Positions 53,408 to 63,178 of a stretch of DNA of 64,000 bases are shown piece by piece. How positions within the stretch are numbered: the first letter of the stretch is position 1; every line of letters begins with the position of its first letter. The notes below the pieces were generated by a model that worked only from the letters and a program-made list of their open reading frames with translations, was not told the DNA's origin and made no database searches. This DNA is from Mesorhizobium sp. L2C084A000. GTDB lineage: Bacteria; Pseudomonadota; Alphaproteobacteria; Rhizobiales; Rhizobiaceae. The position numbers and the translations under genes were made by a program. The DNA is taken from contig NZ_AYWX01000002.1 in the NCBI RefSeq assembly GCF_000502875.1, forward strand, positions 315,667-379,666. The letters are read 5' to 3'.

Positions 53408-54669
53408 ACCTGCGCTCCATCTTCGGCGACGCCGGCGGTGACATTTGCGCGCGCCGCGGGCCTCGCCACCTTGGTGACGAAGACGATGACCGCCAGCGTC
53501 AGAAAACATGCGCCCACCAGATAGGGCGCACCGCCGAAGGTCACCGGCGCGCTTGGCCCGGTGAGCCAGGAAAAGATCGCCGTATAGAGCAGCGGCGTGA
53601 TGATCGAGGTGATCGAGAAGATCGAGGTCATCGCCCCCTGCAATTCGCCTTGCGCCGATGGCGGCACTTTGGCGGCGGCGAGGCTCCTCAGCGGTGGATC
53701 GGCCAGCGCTTCCAGACAGCCGACGACGATCACCGCATAGATCATCCAGCCTTGCGACGCGAAGGCATAGCCGAAGGCGCTGGCTGCCGTGAATGTCAGG
53801 CCGATGACCGCCGTCTTCCACTCGCCAAGCCTCGGGATCACGCGCGGCAGCACCGTCGCCATGACGATCGCACCGCACAGGCCGAAGGCGCCGAGCGAGA
53901 AGCCGATCTGCTGCTCGCTCCAGCCATAGCGATAGCTGGAGACGAACGACCAGACCGCCGGATACATCATGTGCCCGAGCGTCATCAGGAAGAAGACAAG
54001 CCCGATCCAGCCGATGCCTTGATATTGGCGCATCTGGAGCAGCGTGCCGACCGGGTTGGCGCGTTTCCACTCGAAGCGGCGGCGATGCTTGTCATCGAGC
54101 GTTTCCGGGAGGAAAAACAACGCAATGAGGAAATTCACGAAGGCGAGCCCGGCGGCGAAATAGAACGGCACGCGCGGCCCGAACGTACCGAGCAGCCCGC
54201 CGAGAACCGGCCCGATGACGAAGCCGACGCCAAACGCGATACCGAGCAGGCCGAAATTCTTTGCCCGGTTCTCATTATTCGAAATATCGGCGATGAAGGC
54301 TGAAGTCGTCGAATAGCTGGCGCCTGAAATGCCGGCCAGCACACGCCCGATGAACAGCATCGGGTAGGACCAGGCGACCGCGCAGATCAGATTGTCGATG
54401 GAGAAGGTCAGCACCGATGCGAGCAGGATCGGCCGCCGCCCGAACCGGTCGCTCAAGCCGCCCATGATCGGCGCGAAGACGAACTGCATCGCCGCATAGA
54501 CGAAGAACAGCCAGCCGCCTTCGATCGCCGCGCCGCTGATGCTGACCCCGGTCAATTCCCTGAGATAGGCCGGCAGCACCGGCATGATCATGCCGAAGCC
54601 GATAATGTCGAGCAGCAGCGTGGTGAAGACGAGCGCAAGGCCCCGTCTGGCGGTTTTAGGGTCGATCAT
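53404..54669 (-). CDS. MFS transporter, TCR/Tet-type
   Basis: A 421-residue carrier with 12 predicted helices. The N terminus has TTLLLDIIGFGMIMPVLPAY and the signature GGLSDRFGRRPILLASVLTF; IGRVLAGISGASYSTTSAFI and GFVIGPVLGGLLGTFGPRVP are typical of TetA/TCR-type drug exporters. GAGGAG precedes the ATG. It overlaps the aldo-keto reductase start by 4 bp (GTGA), so both form one unit. No TetR gene adjoins it, so it is not a typical tetA-tetR pair. Confidence 0.9.
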   Translation of the reverse strand: MIDPKTARRGLALVFTTLLLDIIGFGMIMPVLPAYLRELTGVSISGAAIEGGWLFFVYAAMQFVFAPIMGGLSDRFGRRPILLASVLTFSIDNLICAVAWSYPMLFIGRVLAGISGASYSTTSAFIADISNNENRAKNFGLLGIAFGVGFVIGPVLGGLLGTFGPRVPFYFAAGLAFVNFLIALFFLPETLDDKHRRRFEWKRANPVGTLLQMRQYQGIGWIGLVFFLMTLGHMMYPAVWSFVSSYRYGWSEQQIGFSLGAFGLCGAIVMATVLPRVIPRLGEWKTAVIGLTFTAASAFGYAFASQGWMIYAVIVVGCLEALADPPLRSLAAAKVPPSAQGELQGAMTSIFSITSIITPLLYTAIFSWLTGPSAPVTFGGAPYLVGACFLTLAVIVFVTKVARPAARANVTAGVAEDGAQV

Positions 54670-54823
54670 GCAGGATCAAGCTCCTCTGCTCGCCCTCAGG
54701 CGCAGGCGGACGCACTTATAGGCGAGCCCGCCGCAAGGAACAATGTGAGAACAGGCTGATTCTATTCATCCTGACACCCCCTGACGGCAGCATCGCCGGC
54801 AGGTGAAGCTCGAAAACGGTCTG

Positions 54824-55744
54824 TCAGATCGGCCCACTCAGCGTGTTGCACTCCGACAGCTTGCCGCTCTTGTAACCACGCGCCAGCCAGGTCTGCCGCT
54901 GCTGCGAGGTGCCGTGGTTGAAGCTTTCCGGCACAACATAGCCTTGCGTCTTCTTCTGCAGCGTGTCGTCGCCGATCTGCTTGGCGGCGTTCAGTGCGCT
55001 CTCGATGTCGCCCTGCTCCAATATGCCTTTCTGCCCGGTGTAATGCGCCCACACGCCGGCAAAGCAGTCGGCCTGAAGCTCGATTCGCACCGACATCTGG
55101 TTGGCTTCGACCTCGCCCATGCTTTGCCGCATCTGGTTGAACTTGGACATGATGCCGGTCAGGTTCTGCACGTGGTGGCCGACCTCATGCGCAATCACAT
55201 AGGCGCGGGCGAATTCGCCCGAGGCGCCGAACTGCTGGTCGAGCTGCTGGAAGAAGGTCATGTCGAGATAGACCTTGTGGTCGCCGGGACAATAGAACGG
55301 TCCGGCCGCCGCGGAAGCGAAGCCGCAGGCCGAGCGGACCTGGCCGGAAAACAGCACCAGTTTCGGATCCTCGTAGGTTAGGCCCTGAGATTTGAAGATG
55401 CCGGACCAGGTGTCCTCGGTCTCGGCCAGCACGGTGGCCACGAACTGCTTCATCTCGTCATTGGCCGGTGTGGCACCGTTGTCCTGTCCGCTGTTGTCGG
55501 TGATCTGGCCGCCGCCGCCCGGCAGCAGGCCGCCGTCGCCGCCACCTAGGATCGTCGACGGATCGAAGCCGAAATACCATCCGGCCAGCACCACCAGGAT
55601 GACGAGGAAGATGCTGCCGCCGCCACCGGTGCGGCCGCCGATCGGAATGCGGAACTGGCCACCGCCGCCGCCGAGTCCGCCACCGCCGCTGTCGCTGCGG
55701 TCGTCCTCGATATTGTCACTCTGACGACGGCCCTTCCAGAGCAT
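54824..55744 (-). CDS. YpfJ-family neutral zinc metallopeptidase
   Basis: A 306-residue protein. After a Gly-rich start (RSDSGGGGLGGGGGQF) comes a membrane anchor at 44-60 (SIFLVILVVLAGWYFGF). The peptidase domain has VYLDMTFFQQL and the zinc motif HEVGHHVQ (H186, E187, H190), then QADCFAGVWAHYTG supplying the third ligand. The active site should face the periplasm. AGGAG precedes the ATG at 55744. The family's substrates are unknown. It is divergent from the large CxxCH protein. Confidence 0.9.
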   Translation of the reverse strand: MLWKGRRQSDNIEDDRSDSGGGGLGGGGGQFRIPIGGRTGGGGSIFLVILVVLAGWYFGFDPSTILGGGDGGLLPGGGGQITDNSGQDNGATPANDEMKQFVATVLAETEDTWSGIFKSQGLTYEDPKLVLFSGQVRSACGFASAAAGPFYCPGDHKVYLDMTFFQQLDQQFGASGEFARAYVIAHEVGHHVQNLTGIMSKFNQMRQSMGEVEANQMSVRIELQADCFAGVWAHYTGQKGILEQGDIESALNAAKQIGDDTLQKKTQGYVVPESFNHGTSQQRQTWLARGYKSGKLSECNTLSGPI

Positions 55745-55932
55745 GGCAACTCCTCGTGCAGCAACTTCCCCGTTGTTCCGGGGCAACAAACAATTATCCC
55801 AATGGTTGCGCCAAGTCACAGCATTTTTCGATGGCCTTTTTGGCCATACGGGTCGCCTTGCGGCCAAGCTCGTTGCGGCGAGCGGCTCGGCGTTGCAATC
55901 GTCCCCATGGCCGAGACTATCGAAGACCGTTA

Positions 55933-58032
55933 ATGTCCGTTTCTCTGGGAAGCGAGGGGCGCTTGCGGACGATCGGCCAATTCCTGCTGTTGCTGACGGC
56001 ATTGACTTGTTTCGGCATCGGGTCCGCCCGTGCCGCCACGCTCGATTCCAGCGTTGCCGTCACCGATCCCGCCACCTTGCAGGCGCTGGAGCGTGGTGGC
56101 CTGTCGATCAGCCGCCTGCTGGGCCCGGCACTCGGCCTCACCCGCGAGGTCGACAATCGCGGCCTGTTTTCGGTGCCGGCGCTGGCCACGGTGCGCGACA
56201 CAGTCAAGCGGCAGATAGCCGACGAGCCGAAGACCAGCCCCGATCCCTATGTTGCTGCCATGGCGAAGTCGAAGGACACCAGCCAGAAATTCAATCCGAA
56301 ATACATCGATGACGACGGCTCGACGCTGGACCTGACCGGCGTCGTCAACCGCATGGACCGCGGCTATCTCGGCCACACCGAATGCGGCGAAATCCGGCTG
56401 ATCTACCGTTTCCACTATTCGGTCGCGGAAAAGCCTGTGAAGGGAAAGGCGGGCCAGCGCATTTCCTCGCGCCTGCCGCTGACCATGAGCCTGGTGTTCA
56501 ACGCCAAACCCAGGCAGGCACAAGCGCGCGCCTCGAAGGACCTGCCAAGCGCCACTGACGTGTCCTGCGCCGATGTTGCCCAGCGCTGGCTGGCAGCTGG
56601 AAAAAAAGACCTGCCACCCGACCAGCTTGCCGCCTGGCTGCGCTCCGACGAAGGGCCGCTGTCAGGCACCATGCTGAATTCGTCGCAGATCATGCGGCTC
56701 GAACTCAACATGCAGGTGCTCAGGCTGTCGGCCTCGACGCGGCGCGATTTCGGCGGCCATGCCGAATATCTCCTGAAGATCTTCAAATGGGATCCGGCTG
56801 CGTCCAGCTTCTATGAAGCGAAGATGGAAAACCAGATCGACCGCGCCATTGTGCTGGCCGACAAGCCGTCCTTCGCCAAATGGCTGCTCACCGACCGCAA
56901 CATCTACGACCTCGACCATGGCCGGCTGGTGATCGACGAAAAGTTCCTGGCCAGGAGCGCCGTCTCCGTCGCCCCCGGCGGTCTCAGCCGGTCGCAGAAC
57001 AACATCGTCTACGGGCTGGTCGACGACGCGGACATCGACAAGGCGCTGAAGAACTATATCGCCAGGGGCAACACACTCTCGACCATCAAGTCGGTGGCCG
57101 GCTTCAACTTGCGGCTCAACGAGATGAGCTGCACCGGCTGCCATCAGACGCGTGGCATTGCCGGTTTCCACTACACCGGCGCAGATCCGGTGAGCGAGCC
57201 GCGCCGCAACGCCGTCTTCGTGCCGGGCTCGGCCGTGTTCTTCGCCGACCTGCCGCGCCGCCGCGCCATCGTCGAGCAGTTCGCCGCCGGCAGTCAGCTA
57301 GACTTTACGCGCAGCTTCGCCGCCCGTCCGGACGCCAGATATGCCGAGGCGCTGAAAGACACCGACCTCTACAATGGCTGGGGCTCGATCTGCTATCGCG
57401 GCGAGGATGCAAGTTTCAAGGACTGGAGCTGCGGTGCGGGCCTGCGCTGCGCCGGTGTCCACGAAAGCGCCTTCCATCCAGGCTTCGGCACCTGCGTCAG
57501 CGAAGCAGGCACGGTGGTCGGCGACCCCGTCGAGTTCGGCGAGATCAAGATGTCGAGCTGGGGCAGCGACCAGTATTGCCGCCTGTCGCCGGCCACCGCC
57601 AAGGCCTGCGCCATCGACTCCGCGAAGGACAAGAAGCCGCTGGTCAAACTCGCCGGCTATGGCGCCGCGCGCCAGCGCTACGACAATCCGCAGCAGAAGA
57701 CCGGCGGCTTTCCCGGTGGCATGCTGCGCAAGGCAAGCTGCGACAAGCTTCCCGACGAAGCAACGTGCGGGCGTCTGGCCAAGACCGGCTTCAACGACTG
57801 CATCGCGTCGGGCAAGGACCACAAATTCTGCACGAAGGAATTTACCAAGACCGCCGGCCTACGAGCCTGCGACAAGGCGCATCCCTGCCGCGAGGACTAC
57901 ATCTGCACCGCAGGCTATGACGATCTGGCGGAAGCGAAAGCTGGCAAAGGCACCTGCATTCCGCCCTATTTCATCTTCCAGTTCCGCGTCGACGGCCACC
58001 CGCGCAGCTGGGTGCAGGACGTCCGCGAGTGA
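55933..58032 (+). CDS. Large exported Cys-rich protein with single CxxCH motif, family not recognised
   Basis: A 699-residue protein: signal peptide to about 34 (IGQFLLLLTALTCFGIGSAR), then a large mature part. It holds one haem-c-type motif CTGCH (C400, C403, H404) in EMSCTGCHQTRGIAGF, and about 15 further cysteines toward the C terminus. Two C-terminal blocks look alike: WSCGAGLRCAGVHES...GFGTC and CREDYICTAGYDD...GKGTC. The middle shows VVNRMDRGYLGHTECGEIRL. No protein family fits that I recognise. It is divergent from the zinc peptidase; start chosen at the ATG that yields the signal peptide. Confidence 0.75.
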   Translation: MSVSLGSEGRLRTIGQFLLLLTALTCFGIGSARAATLDSSVAVTDPATLQALERGGLSISRLLGPALGLTREVDNRGLFSVPALATVRDTVKRQIADEPKTSPDPYVAAMAKSKDTSQKFNPKYIDDDGSTLDLTGVVNRMDRGYLGHTECGEIRLIYRFHYSVAEKPVKGKAGQRISSRLPLTMSLVFNAKPRQAQARASKDLPSATDVSCADVAQRWLAAGKKDLPPDQLAAWLRSDEGPLSGTMLNSSQIMRLELNMQVLRLSASTRRDFGGHAEYLLKIFKWDPAASSFYEAKMENQIDRAIVLADKPSFAKWLLTDRNIYDLDHGRLVIDEKFLARSAVSVAPGGLSRSQNNIVYGLVDDADIDKALKNYIARGNTLSTIKSVAGFNLRLNEMSCTGCHQTRGIAGFHYTGADPVSEPRRNAVFVPGSAVFFADLPRRRAIVEQFAAGSQLDFTRSFAARPDARYAEALKDTDLYNGWGSICYRGEDASFKDWSCGAGLRCAGVHESAFHPGFGTCVSEAGTVVGDPVEFGEIKMSSWGSDQYCRLSPATAKACAIDSAKDKKPLVKLAGYGAARQRYDNPQQKTGGFPGGMLRKASCDKLPDEATCGRLAKTGFNDCIASGKDHKFCTKEFTKTAGLRACDKAHPCREDYICTAGYDDLAEAKAGKGTCIPPYFIFQFRVDGHPRSWVQDVRE

Positions 58033-58115
58033 GGGAACGGTTTGTTGAAAGCGCCGCCACCACGTTCCGGCAGACGGCGTTCGCCCAGAACAGCTGACGT
58101 CAACCTGACAGACGT

Positions 58116-58304
58116 CTAATCTTCCTGCTTGGCGCCGGCGCTCTTGCCGTCGGAGCTCTTCGAACGTTCCTCGAAACGCGCCGCGCCCTTTTTCAGCGAA
58201 TGGTGGGTTTCGGCCTCGGTTTTGCGCTCATCGCTTGCCGCCGCCTGTGTCAGTCCCTCGGCAGCCTGCTTGCCCTTTGCGGTCGGTGCCCGTTCAACGC
58301 CCAT
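58116..58304 (-). CDS. Small hydrophilic stress-type protein (ERSK motif)
   Basis: A 62-residue charged protein (MGVERAPTAKGKQAAEGLTQ, THHSLKKGAARFEERSKSSD, then GKSAGAKQED). Disordered. GGGAGGAAGCG precedes the ATG at 58304, nearly the same site as in the gene at 47134. A textbook GGAAC-N16-CGTT promoter lies 40-65 bp upstream, so it should be a general-stress gene of the EcfG regulon. The C-terminal EERSKSSDG resembles the ERSK motif at 49311-49625. Confidence 0.72.
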   Translation of the reverse strand: MGVERAPTAKGKQAAEGLTQAAASDERKTEAETHHSLKKGAARFEERSKSSDGKSAGAKQED

Positions 58305-58344
58305 CGCTTCCTCCCTTGCCGCGACATCGCGCGGTGTCAGCAGC

Positions 58345-58369
58345 AACGTGCGTGGCGTACGGCGGTTCC
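58345..58369 (-). promoter_or_regulatory. EcfG-type general stress promoter
   Basis: On the minus strand GGAAC (58365-58369) and CGTT (58345-58348) are exactly 16 bp apart, the full consensus. The expected transcript starts about 35 bases before the small gene at 58304. Confidence 0.8.
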
Positions 58370-58401
58370 GGCGGCTCAGGAAATCCAGCGGCGGGTTCGG
58401 C

Positions 58402-58854
58402 TCAACGCGTCGCCGTCATCGCCTTGCGAAACGCTTCCAGCGTCTCGACGCTGACATGGTGCTCGATGCCTTCGGCGTCGATGCGCGCCGTCTCGGCGCT
58501 GACACCGAGCGAGCGCAAAAAGGCTTCCACCGTCTGGTGGCGGATGCGGCTCTCCTCGGCGACCTTGCGGCCGGCATCGGTCAGGAAAACGCCGCGATAG
58601 GGCTTTCGCGACACCAGCCCGTCGGCGCACAGCCTGGTCAGCATCTTGGCCACCGTCGGCTGGGCAACGCCAAGGCGTGCGGCAATGTCGACCTGGCGCG
58701 CCTCGTTGCCGTCCTCGATCAGATCGGCGATCAGCTCGACATAATCCTCGACCAGCGCGCTGCGGCGCGCTTCGCGCTGCTGCCGGAATCCCTCCGAATG
58801 AATTTCGGCGTCGAGCAGCGGCTCACGCGGGACTGGTCTGTTCTTCGGCGCCAA
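58402..58854 (-). CDS. mntR: Manganese-responsive DtxR-family regulator
   Basis: A 150-residue DtxR/MntR protein: HTH in [40 protein letters not shown] and [18 protein letters not shown]; metal-binding part in [32 protein letters not shown], with D/E/H ligands typical of MntR. The start is TTG at 58854, marked by GGAGGAG a few bases upstream. It is divergent from mntH and should repress it when manganese is plentiful. Confidence 0.92.
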   Translation of the reverse strand: MAPKNRPVPREPLLDAEIHSEGFRQQREARRSALVEDYVELIADLIEDGNEARQVDIAARLGVAQPTVAKMLTRLCADGLVSRKPYRGVFLTDAGRKVAEESRIRHQTVEAFLRSLGVSAETARIDAEGIEHHVSVETLEAFRKAMTATR

Positions 58855-59004
58855 TATGCGCTCCTCCCGAGGCTATCACCCGTCCACGCTTTCATAGCAC
58901 GGGCTCTGATTCTTCAGGCCGTTTATTTGCATTCCGCCACAGGTGCAACCAGCGCTTCCGATTGCCGTTTCACCCGATGACCGCCAGCCGCCTAAAAGCA
59001 ACGA

Positions 59005-59033
59005 CAATGAAATATAGCATATTGCATAATGTT
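59005..59033. promoter_or_regulatory. Candidate MntR box upstream of mntH
   Basis: An A+T-rich segment ATATAGCATATTGCATAATG with imperfect dyad symmetry lies 56-84 bp before mntH. It stands out from the GC-rich surroundings and is placed like a metal-repressor site. No exact consensus is claimed. Confidence 0.5.
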
Positions 59034-59088
59034 GAGCCATGGCATAGCTTGAGGCAACATCGTCCAGTCTCGCGGAAAGCCCTCCTTC

Positions 59089-60453
59089 ATGTCTGAAGCC
59101 GAAGCCACAGCCTCCCGTTCCTCATGGCGGTTCGCCAGGCCCGACGAGGACGAGCAGCCCAGCCTGCGCGAAGTCAATTCCACAATCGCCGTGCCAAGCT
59201 CGGGCGTCTGGTTCCGTCGCCTGTTCGCCTTCATGGGTCCCGGCTACATGGTCTCGGTCGGCTATATGGACCCGGGCAACTGGGCGACGGATCTCGCCGG
59301 CGGTGCGCAGTTCGGCTACACGCTGCTGTTCATCATCATGCTGTCCAACCTGATGGCGATCCTTTTGCAGGCGCTGGCGGCACGGCTCGGCATCGCCACC
59401 GGCCGCGACCTCGCCCAGGCCTGCCGCGCCTACTATCCCCGTCCAGTCAATTTCGTGCTGTGGATCGCCTGCGAACTGGCCATCATCGCCTGCGATCTGG
59501 CCGAAGTCATCGGCACGGCGATCGCGCTGCAACTTCTGTTCGGCATTCCGCTGATCGGCGGCGCCATGCTGACGGCGCTCGATGCCTTCCTCGTGCTGCT
59601 GTTGATGAACAAGGGCTTCCGCTATCTCGAAGCCTTCGTCATCGCGCTTTTGATCATCATCTTCAGCTGCTTCGCCATCCAGATCTTCGTCGCCGCCCCG
59701 CCGGCCGGCTCGATCCTGCATGCCATGTTCGTGCCGTCGTCGGAAATCGTCACCAATCCGGCGATGCTCTACATCGCCATCGGCATCATCGGCGCCACCG
59801 TCATGCCGCACAATCTCTATCTGCACTCTTCGATCGTGCAGACCCGCGCCTATGAACGCACCGACAAGGGCAAGCGCGATGCCATCAAATGGGCAACGAC
59901 GGACTCGACCATCGCCCTGATGCTGGCGCTGTTCGTCAACGCCTCGATCCTCATCGTGTCGGCGGTCGCCTTCCATAACACCGGCCATCAGGACGTTGCC
60001 GAGATCGGCCAAGCCTTCGAGCTGCTGTCGCCGCTGCTCGGCCTCGGCATCGCCTCGATCCTGTTCGCGGTGGCGCTGCTGGCTTCCGGCCTCAACTCCA
60101 CGGTGACGGCGACGCTTGCTGGCCAGATCATCATGGAAGGCTTTCTGCGCCTGCGCATCCCCAACTGGGCACGTCGGCTTCTGACGCGCGGCCTCGCCAT
60201 CATCCCGGTGGTGGTCGTCACCGCGCTCTATGGCGAAAAGGGCACCGGCCAGCTGCTGGTGTTCAGCCAGGTGATCCTGTCGATGCAGTTGCCTTTCGCA
60301 GTCGTCCCGCTGGTGCAATTCGTCTCCGACAAGAAGAAGATGGGCAATCTCGCCATTCCGCGCGGCGTCGCCGCCCTTGCCTGGGTGGTCGCCGCAGTCA
60401 TCCTGGGGCTCAACTTCAAGCTGCTCTACGACACCCTGTTCGGGATCGGCTAA
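59089..60453 (+). CDS. mntH: Nramp-type manganese transporter
   Basis: A 454-residue divalent metal transporter. The ion site motifs are complete: [14 protein letters not shown] in helix 1 and [14 protein letters not shown] in helix 6. Eleven helices can be traced, ending with [16 protein letters not shown]. The N terminus (residues 1-40) is acidic and cytosolic. It imports Mn2+ with protons. It is divergent from mntR, which fixes its identity. Confidence 0.95.
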   Translation: MSEAEATASRSSWRFARPDEDEQPSLREVNSTIAVPSSGVWFRRLFAFMGPGYMVSVGYMDPGNWATDLAGGAQFGYTLLFIIMLSNLMAILLQALAARLGIATGRDLAQACRAYYPRPVNFVLWIACELAIIACDLAEVIGTAIALQLLFGIPLIGGAMLTALDAFLVLLLMNKGFRYLEAFVIALLIIIFSCFAIQIFVAAPPAGSILHAMFVPSSEIVTNPAMLYIAIGIIGATVMPHNLYLHSSIVQTRAYERTDKGKRDAIKWATTDSTIALMLALFVNASILIVSAVAFHNTGHQDVAEIGQAFELLSPLLGLGIASILFAVALLASGLNSTVTATLAGQIIMEGFLRLRIPNWARRLLTRGLAIIPVVVVTALYGEKGTGQLLVFSQVILSMQLPFAVVPLVQFVSDKKKMGNLAIPRGVAALAWVVAAVILGLNFKLLYDTLFGIG

Positions 60454-60540
60454 GCTCCGCCTCGCCGGGAAATCGACTACCCTCTGCGCAGAGGGTAGCC
60501 TCGCGACAAATTGGCAATCCGCGCTATGTTGTCCCGCAGC

Positions 60541-61383
60541 ATGGCCCGGATCGAAGACATCAGGAAATTCTACGCGCGGCTGCTGGTCGCCAATGCCGGC
60601 TCGCCCGACCCACGCCTGGAAGCGGCTTTCGCCGAGGTGCCACGCGAAGCGTTTCTCGGTCCCGGGCCGTGGACGGTCATCGCCGGCAACGGCAAGGTCA
60701 CGACGCCGAGCGCCGACCCGGCTCATATCTATCAGAACGTGCTGGTGACGCTCGACGACGACAAGGGCATCAACAATGGCGAGCCCTTCCTGCACGCCAT
60801 GTGGATCGGAAAGCTTGCGCCTAAACCTGGTGAGGCCGTCACTCATATCGGCGCCGGCACCGGCTACTACACCGCCGTGCTGGCCAGGCTGGTTTTACCA
60901 GGCGGCACCGTCACCGGCTTCGAACTCGACGAAAAACTGGCCGATCTGGCGCGCAAAAATCTCGAAGCATATGGCAATGCAACGGTCGTCCATGGCGATG
61001 CGGTGACGACGCCCCTGCCGCCATCCGACATCATCTATGTCAATGCTGGCGTCGCAGCGCCACCAGCAGGGTGGCTGAAGGCGCTGCGACCTGGCGGCCG
61101 CATGATCTTCCCCTGGCGCCCGGCCGAGCGCGTCCCACTGGCGGTGATGGTGATCCGCACGCAAAAAGGCTTCGCCTGCGATCCGTTCATGCGATCGTGG
61201 TTCATTCCCTGTGTCGGCGCCTCGCTCGCAGACTCAGCGTCGAGGATCCCGACGCGCGAGCAGGCCGCGCGCAGCCGCTCGATCTGGCTGGTCCAGGACA
61301 GGGCACCGGACGACACCGCCACCGCCATATCGGGCGATGTCTGGTTCTCGTCGGAAGATCTCCACCCCGGGCCTCGCAAATGA
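60541..61383 (+). CDS. PCMT-like SAM methyltransferase
   Basis: A 280-residue class I methyltransferase of the protein-L-isoaspartate O-methyltransferase type: VPREAFLGPG, TPSADPAHIYQNVLVTL, SAM motif I VTHIGAGTGYYTAVLARLVL, and IIYVNAGVAAPPAGWLKALR. PCMT repairs isoaspartate in damaged proteins; the C-terminal extension is longer than in minimal Pcm. ATG at 60541 chosen (others at 60511 TTG and 60526 ATG). It follows mntH with no clear link. Confidence 0.85.
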   Translation: MARIEDIRKFYARLLVANAGSPDPRLEAAFAEVPREAFLGPGPWTVIAGNGKVTTPSADPAHIYQNVLVTLDDDKGINNGEPFLHAMWIGKLAPKPGEAVTHIGAGTGYYTAVLARLVLPGGTVTGFELDEKLADLARKNLEAYGNATVVHGDAVTTPLPPSDIIYVNAGVAAPPAGWLKALRPGGRMIFPWRPAERVPLAVMVIRTQKGFACDPFMRSWFIPCVGASLADSASRIPTREQAARSRSIWLVQDRAPDDTATAISGDVWFSSEDLHPGPRK

Positions 61384-61490
61384 TGGTGGTTTGCCAAAAT
61401 TTCATATGTCCTGTCGGACCGGTGGCTCGTCGCCCGTCCTTGGGCTGAAGTCCGGCCACGACGGCGTGGATCGAAGAACGGGAGCATTGG

Positions 61491-62141
61491 ATGAGAAAGA
61501 TCATCTCTGCGACATTCGTCAGCCTTGACGGCGTCATGCAGGCACCCGGCGGCCCGGAAGAGGATCCGGCCGGCGGCTTCAAGTTCGGCGGCTGGACCTT
61601 CCATTACGTTGACGAGGCGGGGGCCGCGGCGATGGATGAACTGTTCTCCAAGCCTTTCGCCCTGCTGCTCGGCCGCAGAACCTACGACATCTTCGCCGCC
61701 TACTGGCCGTATCAGAAAGATCCGATCGCGGATGCCTTCAACCCCGCGACCAAATATGTGGCGACGCATCGGCCTGACACCCTCACCTGGCAGAACACGC
61801 AAGCGCTCGGAGCCGATATCATCGCGACGTTGCGCCGCCTCAAGCAGGAGGATGGGCCGGACCTGCTCATCCAGGGATCTGGCGATCTGATCCAGACTTT
61901 GCTCGCCAACGGGCTGATCGACGAAATTCGGCTGATGATCTTCCCGCTATTGCTGGGCAAGGGCAAGCGGCTGTTCGGCGACAGCGCGATGCCGGCCGCC
62001 TTCAAGCTCATCAAGTCGCAGGCAACCAGCACCGGCGTCATCATGGCGACCTACGAACGATCGGGCGAGATCAAGGTTGGGTCGTTTGTCACAGGGGAGC
62101 CGTCCGACGCCGAGCTCGAACGGCGCAAGAACTGGAAGTAG
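61491..62141 (+). CDS. Dihydrofolate-reductase-like (RibD C-terminal) protein
   Basis: A 216-residue NADPH-fold reductase of the RibD-C/DHFR superfamily: ISATFVSLDGVMQAPGGPEE, LLLGRRTYDIFAAYWPYQ, DLLIQGSGDLIQTLLANGL and EIRLMIFPLLLGKGKRLF. Such stand-alone proteins reduce unknown substrates. The N-terminal motif VSLDGVMQAPGG is the diagnostic. It follows the methyltransferase by 107 bp on the same strand. Confidence 0.9.
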   Translation: MRKIISATFVSLDGVMQAPGGPEEDPAGGFKFGGWTFHYVDEAGAAAMDELFSKPFALLLGRRTYDIFAAYWPYQKDPIADAFNPATKYVATHRPDTLTWQNTQALGADIIATLRRLKQEDGPDLLIQGSGDLIQTLLANGLIDEIRLMIFPLLLGKGKRLFGDSAMPAAFKLIKSQATSTGVIMATYERSGEIKVGSFVTGEPSDAELERRKNWK

Positions 62142-62212
62142 CAGGACGGCCTTTGCACCCTTTCCTCTCCCCCGATCGACGGGGTAGAGGAACCCAAGTT
62201 CTGAGAAGTCTC

Positions 62213-63091
62213 TCAAGCCGCCACCGGCCGTCGTGCCAGCCCATCGCGGATATGGCGTGCGAATTCCTGCGCCGCCGGCCCTACCCCATGCCTCGGCAGA
62301 TGCAGGTTGATGGCAAAATTCGGCAGTGGCGGCAGGCCGGACTCCGGTGGCAATATGTCGAGATCCGCCGGAACCGTGGAGGCTAGCCAGGCGGTGACGG
62401 CGAGGTCGGAGCGCACCGTCGCCGTCGTCGCGTCGATGTTGCCGTTTTCGAACACGGTGCGCCACTCCAGCCCATGCTCACCGAGCGCCGCCAGCACCGC
62501 CGGGCGGAAGGCGCAGGTGTCGGCGACGATCGACACCGGCAGCGGCCGCTTGGCGCGGGCAACGCCGCCCTTGGCGCCGACCCAGACCAGCCGGTCGATG
62601 GCAAGGCACTCGCCCGCCGACGGGCCGACGCGTTCCTCGATCACCGCAAGGTCGATGGTCCCGGCCGCAAGGGCAGCAGCCAATTCCGGCGACGAGGCGC
62701 AGACCAGCGATATCTCAACCTGCGGATAGGTCTCGGCATAGGTCTTCAGCACCGGCGCCAGCAAGGTGCCGACAAGGTCGTAGGGCACGCCGAGCCGCAC
62801 CTGGCCGGCCACCGGTGTCCCAGCCATCTCCGCCCAGATCTCGTCATTCAAGGCCAGCAACCGCTTGCCCCTGCCGAACAGCTGTTCACCGGCGCGCGTC
62901 AGCCGCAAGCCGCGCCGGTCGCGCTCGAAGAGGCTGGAGCCGAGCGCCTCCTCCAGCCGCTTGACCTGCTGGCTGACAGCACCTTGCGTCAGGTGCAGCG
63001 CATTGGCCGCCGCCGTCATGCTGGCCTTGTCGGCGACGGTGATGAAGGTGCGGATCAGCGCCATGTCGAGATTTCGGATCATGGCTGGCAT
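62213..63091 (-). CDS. LysR-family regulator divergent from lysE-type gene
   Basis: A 292-residue LTTR: HTH in LIRTFITVADKASMTAAANA and LTQGAVSQQVKRLEEALGSS, then GRGKRLLALNDEIWAEMAG and a substrate domain (VRLGVPYDLVGTLLAPVLKT, IDLAVIEERVGPSAG). The ATG at 63091 follows AGGAT; an ATG at 63082 is possible. It is divergent from a LysE-family exporter and probably regulates it, as in ArgP/LysG-LysE pairs. Confidence 0.9.
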   Translation of the reverse strand: MPAMIRNLDMALIRTFITVADKASMTAAANALHLTQGAVSQQVKRLEEALGSSLFERDRRGLRLTRAGEQLFGRGKRLLALNDEIWAEMAGTPVAGQVRLGVPYDLVGTLLAPVLKTYAETYPQVEISLVCASSPELAAALAAGTIDLAVIEERVGPSAGECLAIDRLVWVGAKGGVARAKRPLPVSIVADTCAFRPAVLAALGEHGLEWRTVFENGNIDATTATVRSDLAVTAWLASTVPADLDILPPESGLPPLPNFAINLHLPRHGVGPAAQEFARHIRDGLARRPVAA

Positions 63092-63178
63092 TATCCATCC
63101 TAATGCCGACCATGGCAAACATTGCATTTACTGAAGTTCGCGCGCAGCTACGATCGCAGCCCTGACAGAGGACGCCGC

